Positions 47,226 through 58,925 are shown, counted from the stretch's first letter. The stretch is DNA of 64,000 nt from Paulownia fortunei (GCA_019321725.1 CM033109.1:10323993-10387992), one strand, 5' to 3'. Notes: generated from the sequence alone by a model not told the origin. Made by a program: numbers and translations.

Positions 47226-48353
47226 TTTGAACTATCGTTGATTTTTCGCTTAACCATTTAATTTACTTTTTTTGCAGTTTATTATCTAAAGTACACGAGT
47301 TTTTTATTTTACCATCTAGGACCTCTTGTCAGCAAAATATTTCACCAAGATCCTTCACATGCATAGCACATGAGGGTAAAATCATCAAATCATTTAAAAT
47401 TATTAAAGTTATTGTACTTTGCCACCCAAACTTTTTAAGATTTCTCATTTTGCAAGGTTTCTCATTTTGTCATCTCATTTAAAAAAATAAAAAATTATAT
47501 TTATATGCATGTAATTATTATTTTTATTTCTTAATCATAAAAATTAAATTTAATTACTACTTATTTTAACAAAAAATATATTATTACTAAATTTAATTTT
47601 TTCTTTAATATAGTCCTATGCAACTTCATGTTGAATTATAAATTCTTTCTTTTATATACTTTATTAATTTGTAAATTAAAATAAATTATAATTATAAATT
47701 AGCAAAATTCTTTACAGACATGAAGCAATACTAAAGTTTAAAAATAAGAATAATCATGTGCATTAAAAGCATAGTACTTTTATTTAATTTTTAATTTTAC
47801 TTGAGTTTAGACTAATTTATTTTGCAAAATGCATGCAAATATGTTCAAGTTTATATTGTTGTATATCTGTAATTTTACTCAACTCAAAATTGACAAATAA
47901 TTATTTATTATTTTTGTCAATTTTTTAATTTATATATTTTAATTTAAAATTTAATAAAGTAAATTAATTAATAGAATTTATAATTCAACAAAAAAGTTAA
48001 AAAGGAATAAATAAAATAAATTAATTTAACCAAATTGAATTTTATCATAATTGAGTAATAGAAAAAGAGATATTAAGTACATGAATATAAATATTTTATT
48101 TTTTTTATTGAAGTGAGATGACAAAGTCAGAAATAATGTAAAGTTTGGGTGACAAAATGCAATAAATGCAATAACTTCAATAAGTTTTAATGGTTTGATA
48201 GTTTTGCTCTCATGTGGCATGTATAATCTACATTAAATACTCCATCGGTGGGAGGTCCTATTGGTAAAATACAACACTCGTGTATTTCAAATGGTAAACT
48301 GCAATAGAAAAAAAAGGTTTAGATGGTTTAGCCAAAATTGGCAATAGTTCGAA
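47226..48353. mobile_element. Long inverted-repeat DNA element (non-autonomous, class uncertain)
   Basis: Two arms of roughly 250 bases are inverted copies: the left arm (47226-47490) contains TTTGAACTATCG, GCAGTTTATTATCTAAAGTA, CATCTAGGACCTC and GCCACCCAAACTTT; the right arm, read in reverse, contains TTCGAACTATTG, GCAGTTTACCATTTGAAATA, CCAATAGGACCTC and GTCACCCAAACTTT. The middle (47500-48090) is very AT-rich and has no transposase. Outer flanks CTCTGCTA and TTGGATCT do not form a duplication, so the exact ends and superfamily remain open. A MULE or other long-TIR element is most likely. Confidence 0.75.
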
Positions 48354-48359
48354 TTGGAT

Positions 48360-48959
48360 CTAATGAAATTAAGGGAGGTCTAATTGAATCAACTAATTAA
48401 TTGATAGGATCCATTAATTAAGTGGACTTTTATTGGTTCATATGATGAATTAAGTAATTTAATACATTGAATAAATTAAATGGGCCCATTTTATTTTATG
48501 TTTAGGTCTAATAGTTATGGATTTGAAGGGATCAAGGACAAATATAGGAATTGGATGACCAAAAATCCAATCCTAGAGGAACAAGGACTTTAAGTGGTTG
48601 AATTAGTATTTTATACTATATATAGGAATTCTTGGTACATAAGGATACTACCTTAAAGGACATGGAGATAAACAAGGAATGGAAGTCCCATGAGGCTTTG
48701 ACTTTGAGTGCTATAAAAAGGAGCTTAGGACATGATTTTTACGCATTACTTAGGCAAGGTCTTTACTGAATTTTTTTCTATTTTCTTCCCCAAAAATAGC
48801 CCTAGAAATGTGTGCACTTATCCCCAAAAACCATCCATTCTTCCTCAATGTGTTCATGTTGGTGTCATTATTTCAACATCCTTGCTGTTTGTCAGATTTT
48901 AAAGTGTGTTCATGTTCGTTGATTATCTCAAAATCATGTTTCAATATAGTTACAGACCA
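48360..48959 (+). repeat. LTR-like fragment related to the long-LTR copia family
   Basis: Plus-sense AATTAATT-rich sequence (48390-48500), then TGGGCCCATT, a TATA-like CTATAAAAAGG at 48711-48721 and AAAAATAGCCC (48794-48804). The same succession occurs in minus sense in the LTRs at 13605-15666 and 20536-21436. I take it as a decayed LTR of a related family; neither end could be defined. It abuts the MULE transposase relic. Confidence 0.5.
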
Positions 48960-51203
48960 CTCCTAAGTCTCTCCATATTCCTAATATATATCTACATATG
49001 CAATGTGGTACACGTTATTATTTGGATTCACAATACCTATAACAATTAGCAAAATACCTCCATGTGGACCTTTCAAATGATATCCATCTACCCTAATAAT
49101 AGGTCTACATCCTGCTAAAAACCCTTGCTTCAAAGCATAAAAACTTGTGTAGAACATACTAAACCTATGCTCCCCATTTTGGTCCACTTATGTTCCCAAA
49201 AAATGACAGTAGACCCAGGGCTTGTCTTCCTAACTTTGTCAACATAATCCCTAAACTTGGTATATTGATAGTTTGGGCTGTCCTCATTCCTTTTCAAAGC
49301 TTATCTCTTAGCTTTATAGGCCTGATCCTTAGACACATTGCATCTAAGTTCATTAATCAGATTCACCTGGAAGCCTTTTAACTATTATTTTGGTATTTGA
49401 CTTAAACCTTCGAATGTACCTCTCACACAACCGATTTGCTTTCACATTCTTCACATTAAATATTTGTGGACATGAGTGATCTGGGTTGTACTCCCTGATT
49501 CACAAAGTGGACTCATCCTTCACCTTAATCAGATTTATTCTCCACTTATAATCCTCTTGCACACCTCACATATACTTACTTTGTCATTTTTTATAAATTT
49601 TAGACTTTTTTTGTTTTAATTAGGTGTGACTCCACTGCTTTCTAAATTATGCCTTTGCACTAAAAACCATTCTTAACTCAAAAACAGGATAATTAGGCTC
49701 TACTTCATCTCCCTCAGATAACTTATGCTCATCTAAATAATTATCATTCTACACAACGTCAACCTCAAAGTCACTTGATTCTTAATGATTCATTGCCTAA
49801 AGTTTTCATGCACACTTATCATTTGGTCTACATTTCATTAAAATAATGCATATCATCCACACTATCATTTTTCATGTTATAATCACTGTCAGATAATAAT
49901 TCTGAATCATTATCCAAACTATTTTCCTCATCCACATTCTCTGCATTTGGTTCCCAATCATCCCCTCACCTACTGCCCCTACGCTTGCATTTAGCTCACT
50001 ACCATCACCCTCACTTAAAACCCTACCACCGTCACTCTCACCTGAAACCCTGCTACCTCACTCTCACCACCATTCTCACCACTAGGCTGCACATTCATTT
50101 CAAACTCTACATAAACATGCATCTCTCTAAGTAGACCATGCTTAATTTAGCATTCCACATTATCACTGGATAGCAATCTAAATCGATTATTTATTAAAAT
50201 ATAGTACCTCCTATTAACTTCACCGACTTCTTTTACACTAAACAAATCCACATCATTTTTGTATAATTTCCTAGTTTCTACATAGTCATAAATATTCACA
50301 TGCCCACCACTATAATATGCAATAGTGCAAGTAAAAAAATCACCCCCATAAGGCACATGCATGTAATACAAGAACAATCTGGATCTGTGGAAAGCAAATA
50401 AAAAAAATATTAAAATTTGAACAATAAACAGTAAATAATTCACAGACAACTCCATTTATTTCTTAAATAAAAAACAAACCACAAATGTTTCCCAAACAAT
50501 TAACAAAATCAAACACAAAAAGGGGATCATTTCCACAATTTAATAATGTACTAGAACAACCAACACAAGATTAGGGCTTTTTCGTACATCAAACTTAAAA
50601 TATTTACGTAATTTTAACATTAGTCACTTTGTTACGTGATAAATACTTTCATCATTATATTAAACTAATCATTCATCAAAATAAAAATGCTCTCCAGATG
50701 TACGGTATCAAGGAGGAGATAGATTGATGTATTGTTGGTTTCGTACAAACACCATTGCAATATATTTCAGTCGAATTTCCAATTTCTTCGATGATAGAAC
50801 TATATAAGGGAGTAGAGAATTTTCAGTTTATGGAAAGAAAAGGGGATTAAATTTTTTGTAATATGTCGTCTTTAGGTGTTTCTAAATGACAGATTAAGCC
50901 ATGTGAAATGGAGGTTTGAATCATTTTCCCTCTAGTTTTGGCCACATGGACGACTAATCCATATCACCAGGTCCACGAGGTTTTCCAAGTCAGCGCCCAA
51001 CAAGCCATAAAATACAAGCTCTCTCCCATGTCAGATTAAGTAGTTGGAGAATTAGAAAATCCCCAATTTAAAACATCACAGGCGATTTTTCAGTGAAATT
51101 AGCAACTTTTGGCAAAAAAGGTTCTCAATATACAAAAAATTTTCAATTTCTGATCAAAAATTGTCATCCCTTATAATTACAAGACCAATTTTGCAATTAA
51201 GCC
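48960..51203 (-). mobile_element. Mutator-like (MULE) transposase relic with one terminal inverted repeat
   Basis: Minus strand, right to left: a MULE-type terminus GGCTTAATTGCAAAATTGGTC at 51203; an N-terminal domain at about 50375-50150 (MHVPYGGDFF, YYSGGHVNIYDYV, LLSSDNVEC), as in plant MULE proteins; a degraded zinc/DNA-binding part (49600-49380); ELRCNVSKDQAYKAKR (about 49320); then at 49187-48981 SFYALKQGFLAGCRPIIRVDGYHLKGPHGG, the start of the MULE catalytic domain with the first Asp of the DDE triad in RVDGYHLKG. The protein breaks off at about 48970, so the second Asp, the Glu, the SWIM finger and the left terminus are missing. Stops and frameshifts throughout. Confidence 0.85.
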
Positions 51204-52404
51204 TTTAATAATATTTTGAATTGTATGACAATTTCAATAAGATATGTTGGGTGCAATATCTTTGTGCATGGAAATTAACGAGTAGCCAATATAGAAACCA
51301 TCACTTATCTAGTTGGAATAGGTGATTATTATATAATTTACACAATCCTTGACGCATAAGTCTAGGTCAAGAATGGATGGAAATTAGACGAGAATTTTCT
51401 AACTTTTATCTAGTAGTCAAAGAAGTAGAAATGGAATGATAGTTATTAAGTCAAATAGAATTTCAATTAATATTTCATACCTTAAACTTAATTGAGTGAC
51501 TAGTTGACAGAAAGACATTACTAGCATTGTATTTGTAATAGGAAATATTTGAGTAGAACCTTGCCAAGATTGATTGCTCATATTTGATTCGATAATTTTA
51601 GAGACCAAGTTTGACTAGGATCTTGAAGGAATTTTAAATTTAGTTTCTTTGTATTGTAGAATTAGGACTCTTAGTTTAGGAGTAGTAGTAATAAAGCAAT
51701 TCACTAAACTTGAGACACTCATGAAACACTTGTGATATATTTTAAGTCACGAGTGGTGCAATACAAAGAATTGAGAGTGTGTTCATTGATCACTTTGATA
51801 GTGGTTATATAAGTGATTTTTATTTTTTTGAGTTTTAAATTTAAGAGTGTATTTCACTAGTAAAATTTTCTCATATTGAAAGAATAAAAACTATTGGACG
51901 TAGGTAGCTTTTGCCCAACCATATAAATCATTATGTAGTTAATTCTATTTGTTCGTGTTATAATTTTTTTTCTTTAAATTGTTGTGATTTTCAAATTTCC
52001 TTAAATGCAATCTCGAATCTATTTATTCTGCTGTGCCCCAACCCTGGCATCTTTACCAAACGTTTATTCTGTTCTTAACAGTCGCATCACTTCACGTCCA
52101 ATCTTTACATTGTTTATCATCATTAAGCCTAGTTAATGAATGAAGTTTAGATAATTAATTGGGTATAATTGAATTAGGTCGGTAGTTATATTTTTTTGGC
52201 TTAATTGCGTCTTTTTATCACATCAAATATTTTTTCTACAACATATAGAAGCATATAAAATTAAGAAAATCAGTCACTTCTTATGAGCAAATGCTTTCCT
52301 TTCTTATCCAAAGCCACAAAATTTTATCAAACATTTTAGGTGAGATACCATTTGGCCATTCAATTCATATAGTACAAATTTCAATTTCATTCATCAAACT
52401 TCAA
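51204..52404. other. Upstream region of the BURP gene with a possible copia LTR remnant
   Basis: No gene is seen. At about 51885-51945 the phrase ACTATTGGACGTAGGTAGC followed by GCCCAACCATATAAATC resembles the R/U5 leader of plant copia LTRs, and the preceding 250 bases could be the rest of a decayed LTR. Ends not found. From about 52060 the sequence is the proximal upstream region of the BURP gene. Confidence 0.4.
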
Positions 52405-52413
52405 CTATAAATA
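52405..52413 (+). promoter_or_regulatory. Likely TATA box of the BURP gene
   Basis: CTATAAATA lies 55-63 bases upstream of the ATG at 52468, a normal TATA-to-ATG distance for a plant gene with a short leader. A CA-rich stretch (CATCACAATCACCATTC) follows at the expected initiation distance. Confidence 0.65.
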
Positions 52414-52467
52414 TCATCACAATCACCATTCTTTCTCAGAAACCTAATAAAGCCACTTAAAAGAAAA

Positions 52468-53460
52468 ATGGCACACCCCTTCGCTACTTTTCTCCTTCTC
52501 TTTCCCTTCCTTTTGCATCTTAGCTTGACTTCTTCAGCATTTTCTGACCCAACCCAAATCAAGTTCTGGTCCCAAAATGTGCACAATAAAATGCCAGCAG
52601 CCATCTCCACGAAACTATCCCCACTGACCAAACACGATGCCGATTACTACGCCGAAACCATTTCTGAAAATAACTTCAAAGCCGACACCAAGTTCTGCTC
52701 GCTTGCTAAATTAGCGTGTTCCACAGGAATCGATGAAGTAAAGACGGTAAAGGAGTCGTATGCGACCGTAAAAACTTACAACAACAACAAAGTGGCCATT
52801 CCACTAGAAAAAGTCGATCCATTTTCTTTCTTTAGGCTATCAATTCTCAGAGAAGGGAACACAATCCACCTCTCGAATTTGAAAGAATCCCTTCCTTATC
52901 CCGCATTTCTTCCTCCTCAAATTGCGTCAAAAATTTCTCTGAGCCCCAAACGAGTCAAAAAAATATTTCCCGAGTCGTCTAAAGAAGCCATGGACACAAC
53001 CCTTTCCTACTGCAATGCTGCAGCAATAAAGGAAGAGTTCAAATCCTGCCCAAAATCACTTGAAGAAATGATCAGCTTCTCCAAAACCGCCTTAGGAAAA
53101 AACAAGTTGCTGGCATTAACTTCCAAAAGCACAAGAGGCTCGGGCAATCAGGTTATGATAAAAAAGATTAAACAGTTTGACGTTGAAAAAATCGTTGCAT
53201 GCCATGAGATGTTCCTTCCCTTTGCAACTTACTTCCGCCATTCACTATCCTCTTCTCGAATATATTCTGTAGACTTCTTCGAGCCGAAGACGAGAGCACC
53301 GGTGAATACAGTTCTGGGGATATGTCACATGGATACGTCGCCATGGCCTGCGAATAACTTGGCATTCCAGATACTGAAATTTGGCCCTGGACAAGGCGAG
53401 GCATGCCACTGGCTGAATCAGATTGATCTTGCATGGATTGAGGGAGGAGAGAACAAATAA
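52468..53460 (+). CDS. BURP-domain protein, polygalacturonase-1 beta subunit-like
   Basis: 330 codons, single exon, in the good plant start context AAAAATGGC. Residues 1-24 form a hydrophobic signal peptide ending near TSSA, so the product is predicted to enter the secretory pathway, probably to the cell wall. Residues 33-115 (FWSQN, DADYYAETISENNFKADTKFC) are the short variable segment; the long FxxYGxxxN repeat array of tomato PG1-beta is absent. The BURP domain starts at Phe121-Phe122. Its CH motifs are at 245-246, 257-258, 286-287 and 313-314 with spacings 10, 27 and 25, matching CHX10CHX25-27CHX25-26CH, but the second reads RH. DTSPW and GPGQGEACHW support the PG1-beta-like subgroup. Known members bind pectin or polygalacturonase and affect cell adhesion or stress responses; the role here is inferred. 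It is the only intact host gene in the window. A minus-strand open frame inside it is a shadow. Confidence 0.95.
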   Translation: MAHPFATFLLLFPFLLHLSLTSSAFSDPTQIKFWSQNVHNKMPAAISTKLSPLTKHDADYYAETISENNFKADTKFCSLAKLACSTGIDEVKTVKESYATVKTYNNNKVAIPLEKVDPFSFFRLSILREGNTIHLSNLKESLPYPAFLPPQIASKISLSPKRVKKIFPESSKEAMDTTLSYCNAAAIKEEFKSCPKSLEEMISFSKTALGKNKLLALTSKSTRGSGNQVMIKKIKQFDVEKIVACHEMFLPFATYFRHSLSSSRIYSVDFFEPKTRAPVNTVLGICHMDTSPWPANNLAFQILKFGPGQGEACHWLNQIDLAWIEGGENK

Positions 53461-54959
53461 TGTGAATTGGGTTTTAAATTGTGAACATAAGGGAGATTCA
53501 TTAAGGGAATCTCTGTTCTCATTAATAATTGAGGTGATAGGGGATATGTTTCCCACTTTGCTACTTTATTACGTTCTTTGTCTGTTTTTAATTACAAAGT
53601 TAAAATCTTTAATTTTCTGACTTATTTAATATCATGAGTTTCACAATTTTAATATCAGAAAACTTTCAAATTATAATATCTAATATTTTAAAAATTTTCT
53701 TTTAAATCTACCAAATTGATATAGCCTAATCAATACATGAAAGTAGTCAAGTTGGTTAGTTAATGCAGTGAAATAAATAACATTAATTTGTATAAAGTTT
53801 ATTTCTAAAAAATAAAAGTGCTAGGAGCCTTGTCGGTCAATCCAAAATTCCACTATTTCCTAGCTTGAATTTTCTTTGTTTTTAGCTATTCTTGTGGGCT
53901 TTTATTAGCTATCTTTTGGGTTCATATTTTGCCGTTTTCTTAGTCATGTTATAGGATATTCTTTGATCATGTGTTGTAATTTTCTGGCCAATTTTAGGAC
54001 TGTTTGACCTAAGTTGGGATTATGTTAGTGAAATACATATTTAACTCTATTTTTTTAATTATTCTTGTTCACAAATAAATTTGTATTTGCATACTTTGAG
54101 TTCTTTTAAATTCATCTCTTGAAGACAACTTCTTATAAATCTTTTCAGAATTTATCGCTTTTGCTCCATCATTCATTTTGGAAATGAATCCAAGTGCATT
54201 TTTTGTCCATGTTGTATCAACCATTTTCAAATACTCATCCAAATACATTTTCAAATACCAAATACCAAAATGCATTTTTAAAAATATTTTTCCCCCAAAA
54301 CAACTCAAAATGATTCCAAACAACGTCTTAATTTCGTCCTATATATTCAACTACTTAATGAAATTTCTCCATTCTATGATACATGATATCCATAGATCAC
54401 TTGGAGTTTCAATCCAATTTCCTTTACAAGAAATTCAAGAATTCTTAGTAGGTGGAGCTTAATTCAATCGAGTTTAGGCCAAATAGATTTTTAAGATACT
54501 ATATCTGATGGACAATACAGTGAATGTATGGATAATAAATAAATATTTAATTTTTATAAAATAAGATACTTGTCTATTATCTAAATATTTGTTAAATCAA
54601 AAATGATATAGATATTACCAGACCAACATTACAAAAAAGTCTATTAATTACTTTCACTTAATTTTGATTGTATAAATTCCTTAATAGTACAAGTTCTAAT
54701 GTGTATTAAACACTTATCAATGCACTCAATTGCGAAGCAGCAACCAAGCCATCAATGCAGTCGTCATCGCAGAGTTTCACATAAAATTAAGAGTGTATTT
54801 GGTTGAGCGTATAATTTTTTAAAATATAATTTAAAATAGATGAAATAGTGATGTTAAATATATAACTTTGAGTTACTAAAAACACATAAAAAAAGTATAG
54901 GTGCTAATTTGGTAAAATCAAATTACAACAAACTGAAATTTTAGCAGACTAAAAATTCA
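53461..54959. other. Intergenic region downstream of the BURP gene
   Basis: The first 150 bases are AT-rich and should hold the polyadenylation region; several AATAAT/AATTAA-like hexamers occur, none decisive. Open frames at 54069-54323 (-) and 54178-54462 (+) overlap each other in a segment of repeated TTTCAAATAC words and have no recognisable product. No inverted repeats or retroelement domains found. Confidence 0.5.
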
Positions 54960-55970
54960 GCACACCAAATGCTATACCTCAAAACGAACGAAATAAATAT
55001 TTTTTTTTTCAATAATTTAGTTAATCAAAATTTATAAACAAAACATTTAAATAATAAATTAATTAAAAATAAAAAAATCAGGATTGTATTTCTTATTTAT
55101 TATATTTTAGTTTTGGGAAGGCAAAATATAAAAAGTAGTGTAAAAAATAATTAAAAATTATAAAAATATTATATTAAAATCTATTTATAAAATATGCAAA
55201 AATTATTATAGGAGTGGTTCAGTAAACCAAAAAAAAAAGCCGAATCAAATACCAAATTTAAGAAAAATAAAAATCGAATACCAAATTGAATTTTTCGATA
55301 CGTACCAAATTTTTATTTTCTGTTTGACTCGATCGATTTACTAAACTATTAACACTCCTAAAAAAAAGTTACAGTGAATAAGAATAGAAAAATATGACAC
55401 ATTAGATTGAATGATGAATAATACTTGATTATGAATATATCTATACCTCAAACTATTAAATCTAATTAAAAAATTCAAAAATAATGTGAAAGTAATATTA
55501 TTTTTTATGCCATTCAAAAGCAAATTGCAGTATTGTATTTATAAATTTGGTTATTTCATATTTTAAAAAATAGAACTGAGCAAAATCTATATATTAAAGT
55601 GCATTCATAAAAATATATATACTTTTACATTTTTTTCACTGATACATTTGATTGCGTTAATAATGGCATATTTTATATGAGTTTTTTTTATTGGGATTAT
55701 TTGCAATTGAAAATGGTAAAAATATATGCAAAATAAGTATTTTGCATGACAAATTGATAATTCTCCCTCTAAAGGATGAATTCCCACACTCATAATTAAG
55801 AAATGCAATCATGATTTTGTTTTTGATTTTTAATCATTTTATTGTTTAAAAAATTGATTAACCAAATTATCGAACCAAAACCTCAAAAATGATTCAAATT
55901 TATTAATTCAATACGATATTCAATATAGCACTTTGATGTGCCGAATTTTTGATTTACTGAAATTTCAGTT

Positions 55971-56069
55971 CGATTCATCTTAATTTTATCTAATGAACAC
56001 CCCTAATCTACTTTTGTGTTCGATTCATCTTAATTTTATCTAATGAACACCCTAGTCTACTTTTGTGTT
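55971..56069. repeat. Two-copy tandem repeat, 50-base unit
   Basis: The unit beginning CGATTCATCTTAATTTTATC and ending CTACTTTTGTGTT occurs at 55971-56020 and again at 56021-56069, the second copy one C shorter. Recent, nearly perfect duplication. Confidence 0.92.
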
Positions 56070-56355
56070 CTTATTAACTCACTTAACAATATACATATAC
56101 ATAATACCACTACTTCAGCTATTTTATATTTTATTTCTAGAAAAAAAATTTATCTATTCATAAAATTCTTAGTCAAACAGATTTTTCCCCATGGTAAATA
56201 TTCCTAACTTTGTTCATAAAGACAATTTTTTCTATATTTCGAATTCTTGGAGCTTCAAAAACGGTGAAGAAGGCTTGCCAAAATATTTTCTGCTTGAAAT
56301 TGCTTCTCATGCCTTCAATAGAGGCGGTTGTTCGCTTTCCCTACATAAACATTGA

Positions 56356-56638
56356 GGGGCGATTGGTATACAGGAATGGAATGATGATATCAAAATATAA
56401 TTATAACATTTCTCACGTTTGGTATGTACAAGGAATGAAGAAGGAATGAAATGATTATTTTTTGTTGAATTTCAATCCCATAATTGACAATTATAAATAA
56501 ATAGTAGGAATGGAATAAAATTATTTTTGATGACTAAATTACCCCTCAATAGAAAAATTTTAGAATAAAATTATTATTTAATATATTGTGCATGGTGGGT
56601 TTGTTATGATTTTAGTCAATATTAATATATATATATAT

Positions 56639-56674
<36 letters not shown>

Positions 56675-57545
56675 AATCTCACACTAATATAAATATTTTT
56701 AATTAAAAAACCAACACATAAAATTATTTTATATTTTTTTTATTATTGATTGAATTAAAATAAAGAGTTGAAGAAGATGATGTAAAAAATAAAATAATTT
56801 TTTTGTTGATTCAATTTTATTAGGAATATAATAGGTTTAAGTAAAATTTAGATCGCTCCAAACTTGTCTCATTTGGAGCAAGTTTTGAAACCACAAATGA
56901 ATCTCGAGGCGAGTATCAGGTTTTAGTTTTAAGATCCGAACATAATCCCTTACAATATTGCATGTATTTTTTTGTTTATTAGTGTGTATTTATGTGATGT
57001 ATATTTATATATATATATTGAAAAATATATGTATTTTATATATACTTATAAAAAATAAATATAATAATCTTATAAATTAAAATAGTAATATAAAATTAAT
57101 AAATAGTTTAATATATAAAAGTAAGAAATATATTTAACATTTTTAATTTTTTAAAATTAAAATATGTATATATAAATTAAATAATTAATTATTTATTGAT
57201 AATATTATTTTCTCTCGCATTTGGGTCCACAAAAAACTTGGTGGGTCGGGTTTTGGTGAACCCAATATGACCCGTTGTCATTCCTAAATTTTATTAAATA
57301 TTTTTATTTAATTTAGAAGGATAATTTTGTCACAAGTAAATATAAGTTCATTTTTGAATGATTGAAAATAGTTAAACCTATGGGAAAGGGAGAAAATCGT
57401 TAAACCCATTCTTTTAGAAATGACGATTCCTTTGAAAAAGATATTTCTATCACTAAATTATACCAATCATATATTTAGAAATGGACTTGGAAATAATCAT
57501 TCTATTTCAACTTCATTCATGCATACCAATCATACCATATAAGTA
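56356..57545. mobile_element. Small DNA-transposon-like insertion in duplication copy A
   Basis: The left end reads GGCGATTGGTATACAGGAATGGAATGATG; the right end, reversed, reads TGGTATGATTGGTATGCATGAATGAAG...GAATGATTAT. These form imperfect inverted termini of the GATTGGTA...GGAATG kind common in plant MITEs and small hAT/PIF-like elements. Comparison with uninterrupted copy B (58640-58660) shows that about 1.19 kb was added here. No transposase. No clean target duplication could be called. Confidence 0.6.
56623..56673. repeat. TA and GATA microsatellite
   Basis: About nine TA dinucleotides followed by roughly eight GATA units (56641-56673), inside the inserted element of copy A. Confidence 0.95.
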
Positions 57546-57699
57546 ATTAATTTTTCCTGTAATTCATTCATTAATGGAGCAAATAATTATTTCCGTCAAA
57601 ACTTTTTAGGTACTAAGAATTGAAACAAAAACCAGTCTTATTTGACTAAAATTGTAGTTTTTTCGAACTATGGTACAAACATGCAAGACTCCCTAAATA

Positions 57700-58745
57700 G
57701 TTGTACCAAAAAACAAGCCGAATAAATCTATTCGATTCCTTTTTAGGTTCGATAATTTGGTTAATCGATTTTTTAATAAAAATAATTAAATAATTGAAAA
57801 TTAAATAAAAAAATCATGATTGCATTTTTTATTTTTTATTTTAGTTTTGATGACTTAAAGACATAGGGTAAAAATAATTAATAATTTTAAAATATTGAAT
57901 AAAAAATATTTATAAAATATGCAAAAATTATAACTAGGTGGTTTAGTAAACCAAAAAAAAATAAAAATTCAAATACTACATTTTAAAATAGAACTAAGCA
58001 AAACCTATTTGGCATTCATGAAAATATATATATTTACTTTTATTTTCACTAATACATTTGATTGCGTTGATAATGTCATATTTCTTATAAGAGTTCTATT
58101 TTTTTATTACTATTTGCAACAAAAAATGGTAAAGATGACTGCAAAATGAGTATTTTATTTTTTTAATTTTTAATTATTTCCCTACTTTGAAAATTTTGAT
58201 TAACTAAATTATCTAACCAAAACCCTAGAAATGATTCAAATCTTTTAACTTAGTTTGATATTCAATACAGCAGTTTGGCATACTAAATTTTTTATTTACT
58301 AAAATTTCAATTCAGTTCAATTCAATCTTTTCTAATGAGCACCCCTATTTTTTTTATGTGTTCTTATTAACTTGAAAATATATATACGCACCATGACTAC
58401 TTCTCATATTTTTGATTATATTTCTTAAAAAAGTAAATCATTTGTCAAGAAAATTCTTAGTCAAACTGATTCTCCCTAGTGGCAAATATTCTTGATTGTA
58501 TTCAAGAAGACTTTTTTTTCTTTATTTTGGATTTTGGAGCCTCAAAAGTGGTGAGGAAGGCTTACCAATTATTTTCTGCCTGAAATTGCTTCTCCATCCT
58601 TCAATAGAGGTGGTTGTTGGCTTTTCCTACATAAACATTCACACTCACTCATTTTCCCTCCAATTCATTCATTAACGGAGCAAACAATTTTTTCCATCAA
58701 AATTTTGAAGGAGGGACTAGAATTGCAACGAAAACCTGTCTTACG
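57700..58745. repeat. Copy B of the decayed tandem duplication
   Basis: Collinear with parts of 54960-56350 and 57546-57665 but without the 1.19-kb insertion and with shorter AT-rich spacers. Both copies contain a segment ending in (A/T)ATGA(A/G)CACCCCTA near 55995 and 58335 whose other end (GGAGTGGTT or TAGGTGGTT, then (C/T)AGTAAACC) is partly inverted, suggesting an old MITE inside the duplicated unit. Copy B lies immediately upstream of the BURP gene fragment. Confidence 0.72.
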
Positions 58746-58774
58746 TGATTAAAATTGGAATAAAAAATACAGTT

Positions 58775-58920
58775 TTCCCTAATGCAACCATTTCTCTTCA
58801 TCATCCTCATCTTATAGCCAAATCAAGTTCTGGACTAAAAATGTGCCAAAAAAATAAATCAGAATCCATCATCACAAAACCATCCCAATGGATAAACCTG
58901 ATTCTAATTACTGCAGTAAC
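58775..58920 (+). pseudogene. Truncated copy of the BURP gene 5' part
   Basis: From about 58819 the DNA reads AAATCAAGTTCTGGACTAAAAATGTGCC, where the intact gene has AAATCAAGTTCTGGTCCCAAAATGTGCA at 52557; similarity continues through CCATCATCACAAAACCATCCC and GATTCTAATTACTGC, covering about residues 30-62. In the matching frame a stop replaces Met42. The upstream CTCTTCATCATCCTCATCTTAT may be worn signal-peptide sequence. Nothing of the BURP domain follows. It is preceded by duplication copy B, so it may record a former tandem duplicate of the intact gene about 6 kb upstream. Confidence 0.8.
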
Positions 58921-58925
58921 AAGAT

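Larger units (their letters stand above)
54960..57665. repeat. Copy A of a decayed tandem duplication, interrupted by an inserted element
   Basis: Segments of this block reappear in the same order and orientation in 57700-58745: for example TACATTTGATTGCGTTAATAA (about 55643) against the same words at 58054; TTCTTAGTCAAACAGATT (56167) against TTCTTAGTCAAACTGATT (58453); CCTTCAATAGAGGCGG (56314) against CCTTCAATAGAGGTGG (58596); CAATTCATTCATTAA-like words (57558 against 58660). The matching flanks on both sides of 56356-57545 show that the latter is an insertion in copy A only. Confidence 0.75.

Noticed and set aside
53168..53556. Minus-strand open frames of 88 and 103 codons
   Set aside because: Antisense shadows of the BURP coding sequence and its 3' flank.
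54178..54462. Overlapping open frames on both strands downstream of the BURP gene
   Set aside because: Low-complexity repeated words; no domain, start context or promoter to support a gene.
56623..56673. GATA repeat as a possible regulatory array or CRISPR-like repeat
   Set aside because: Perfect tetranucleotide microsatellite without spacers; no CRISPR structure exists anywhere in the window.
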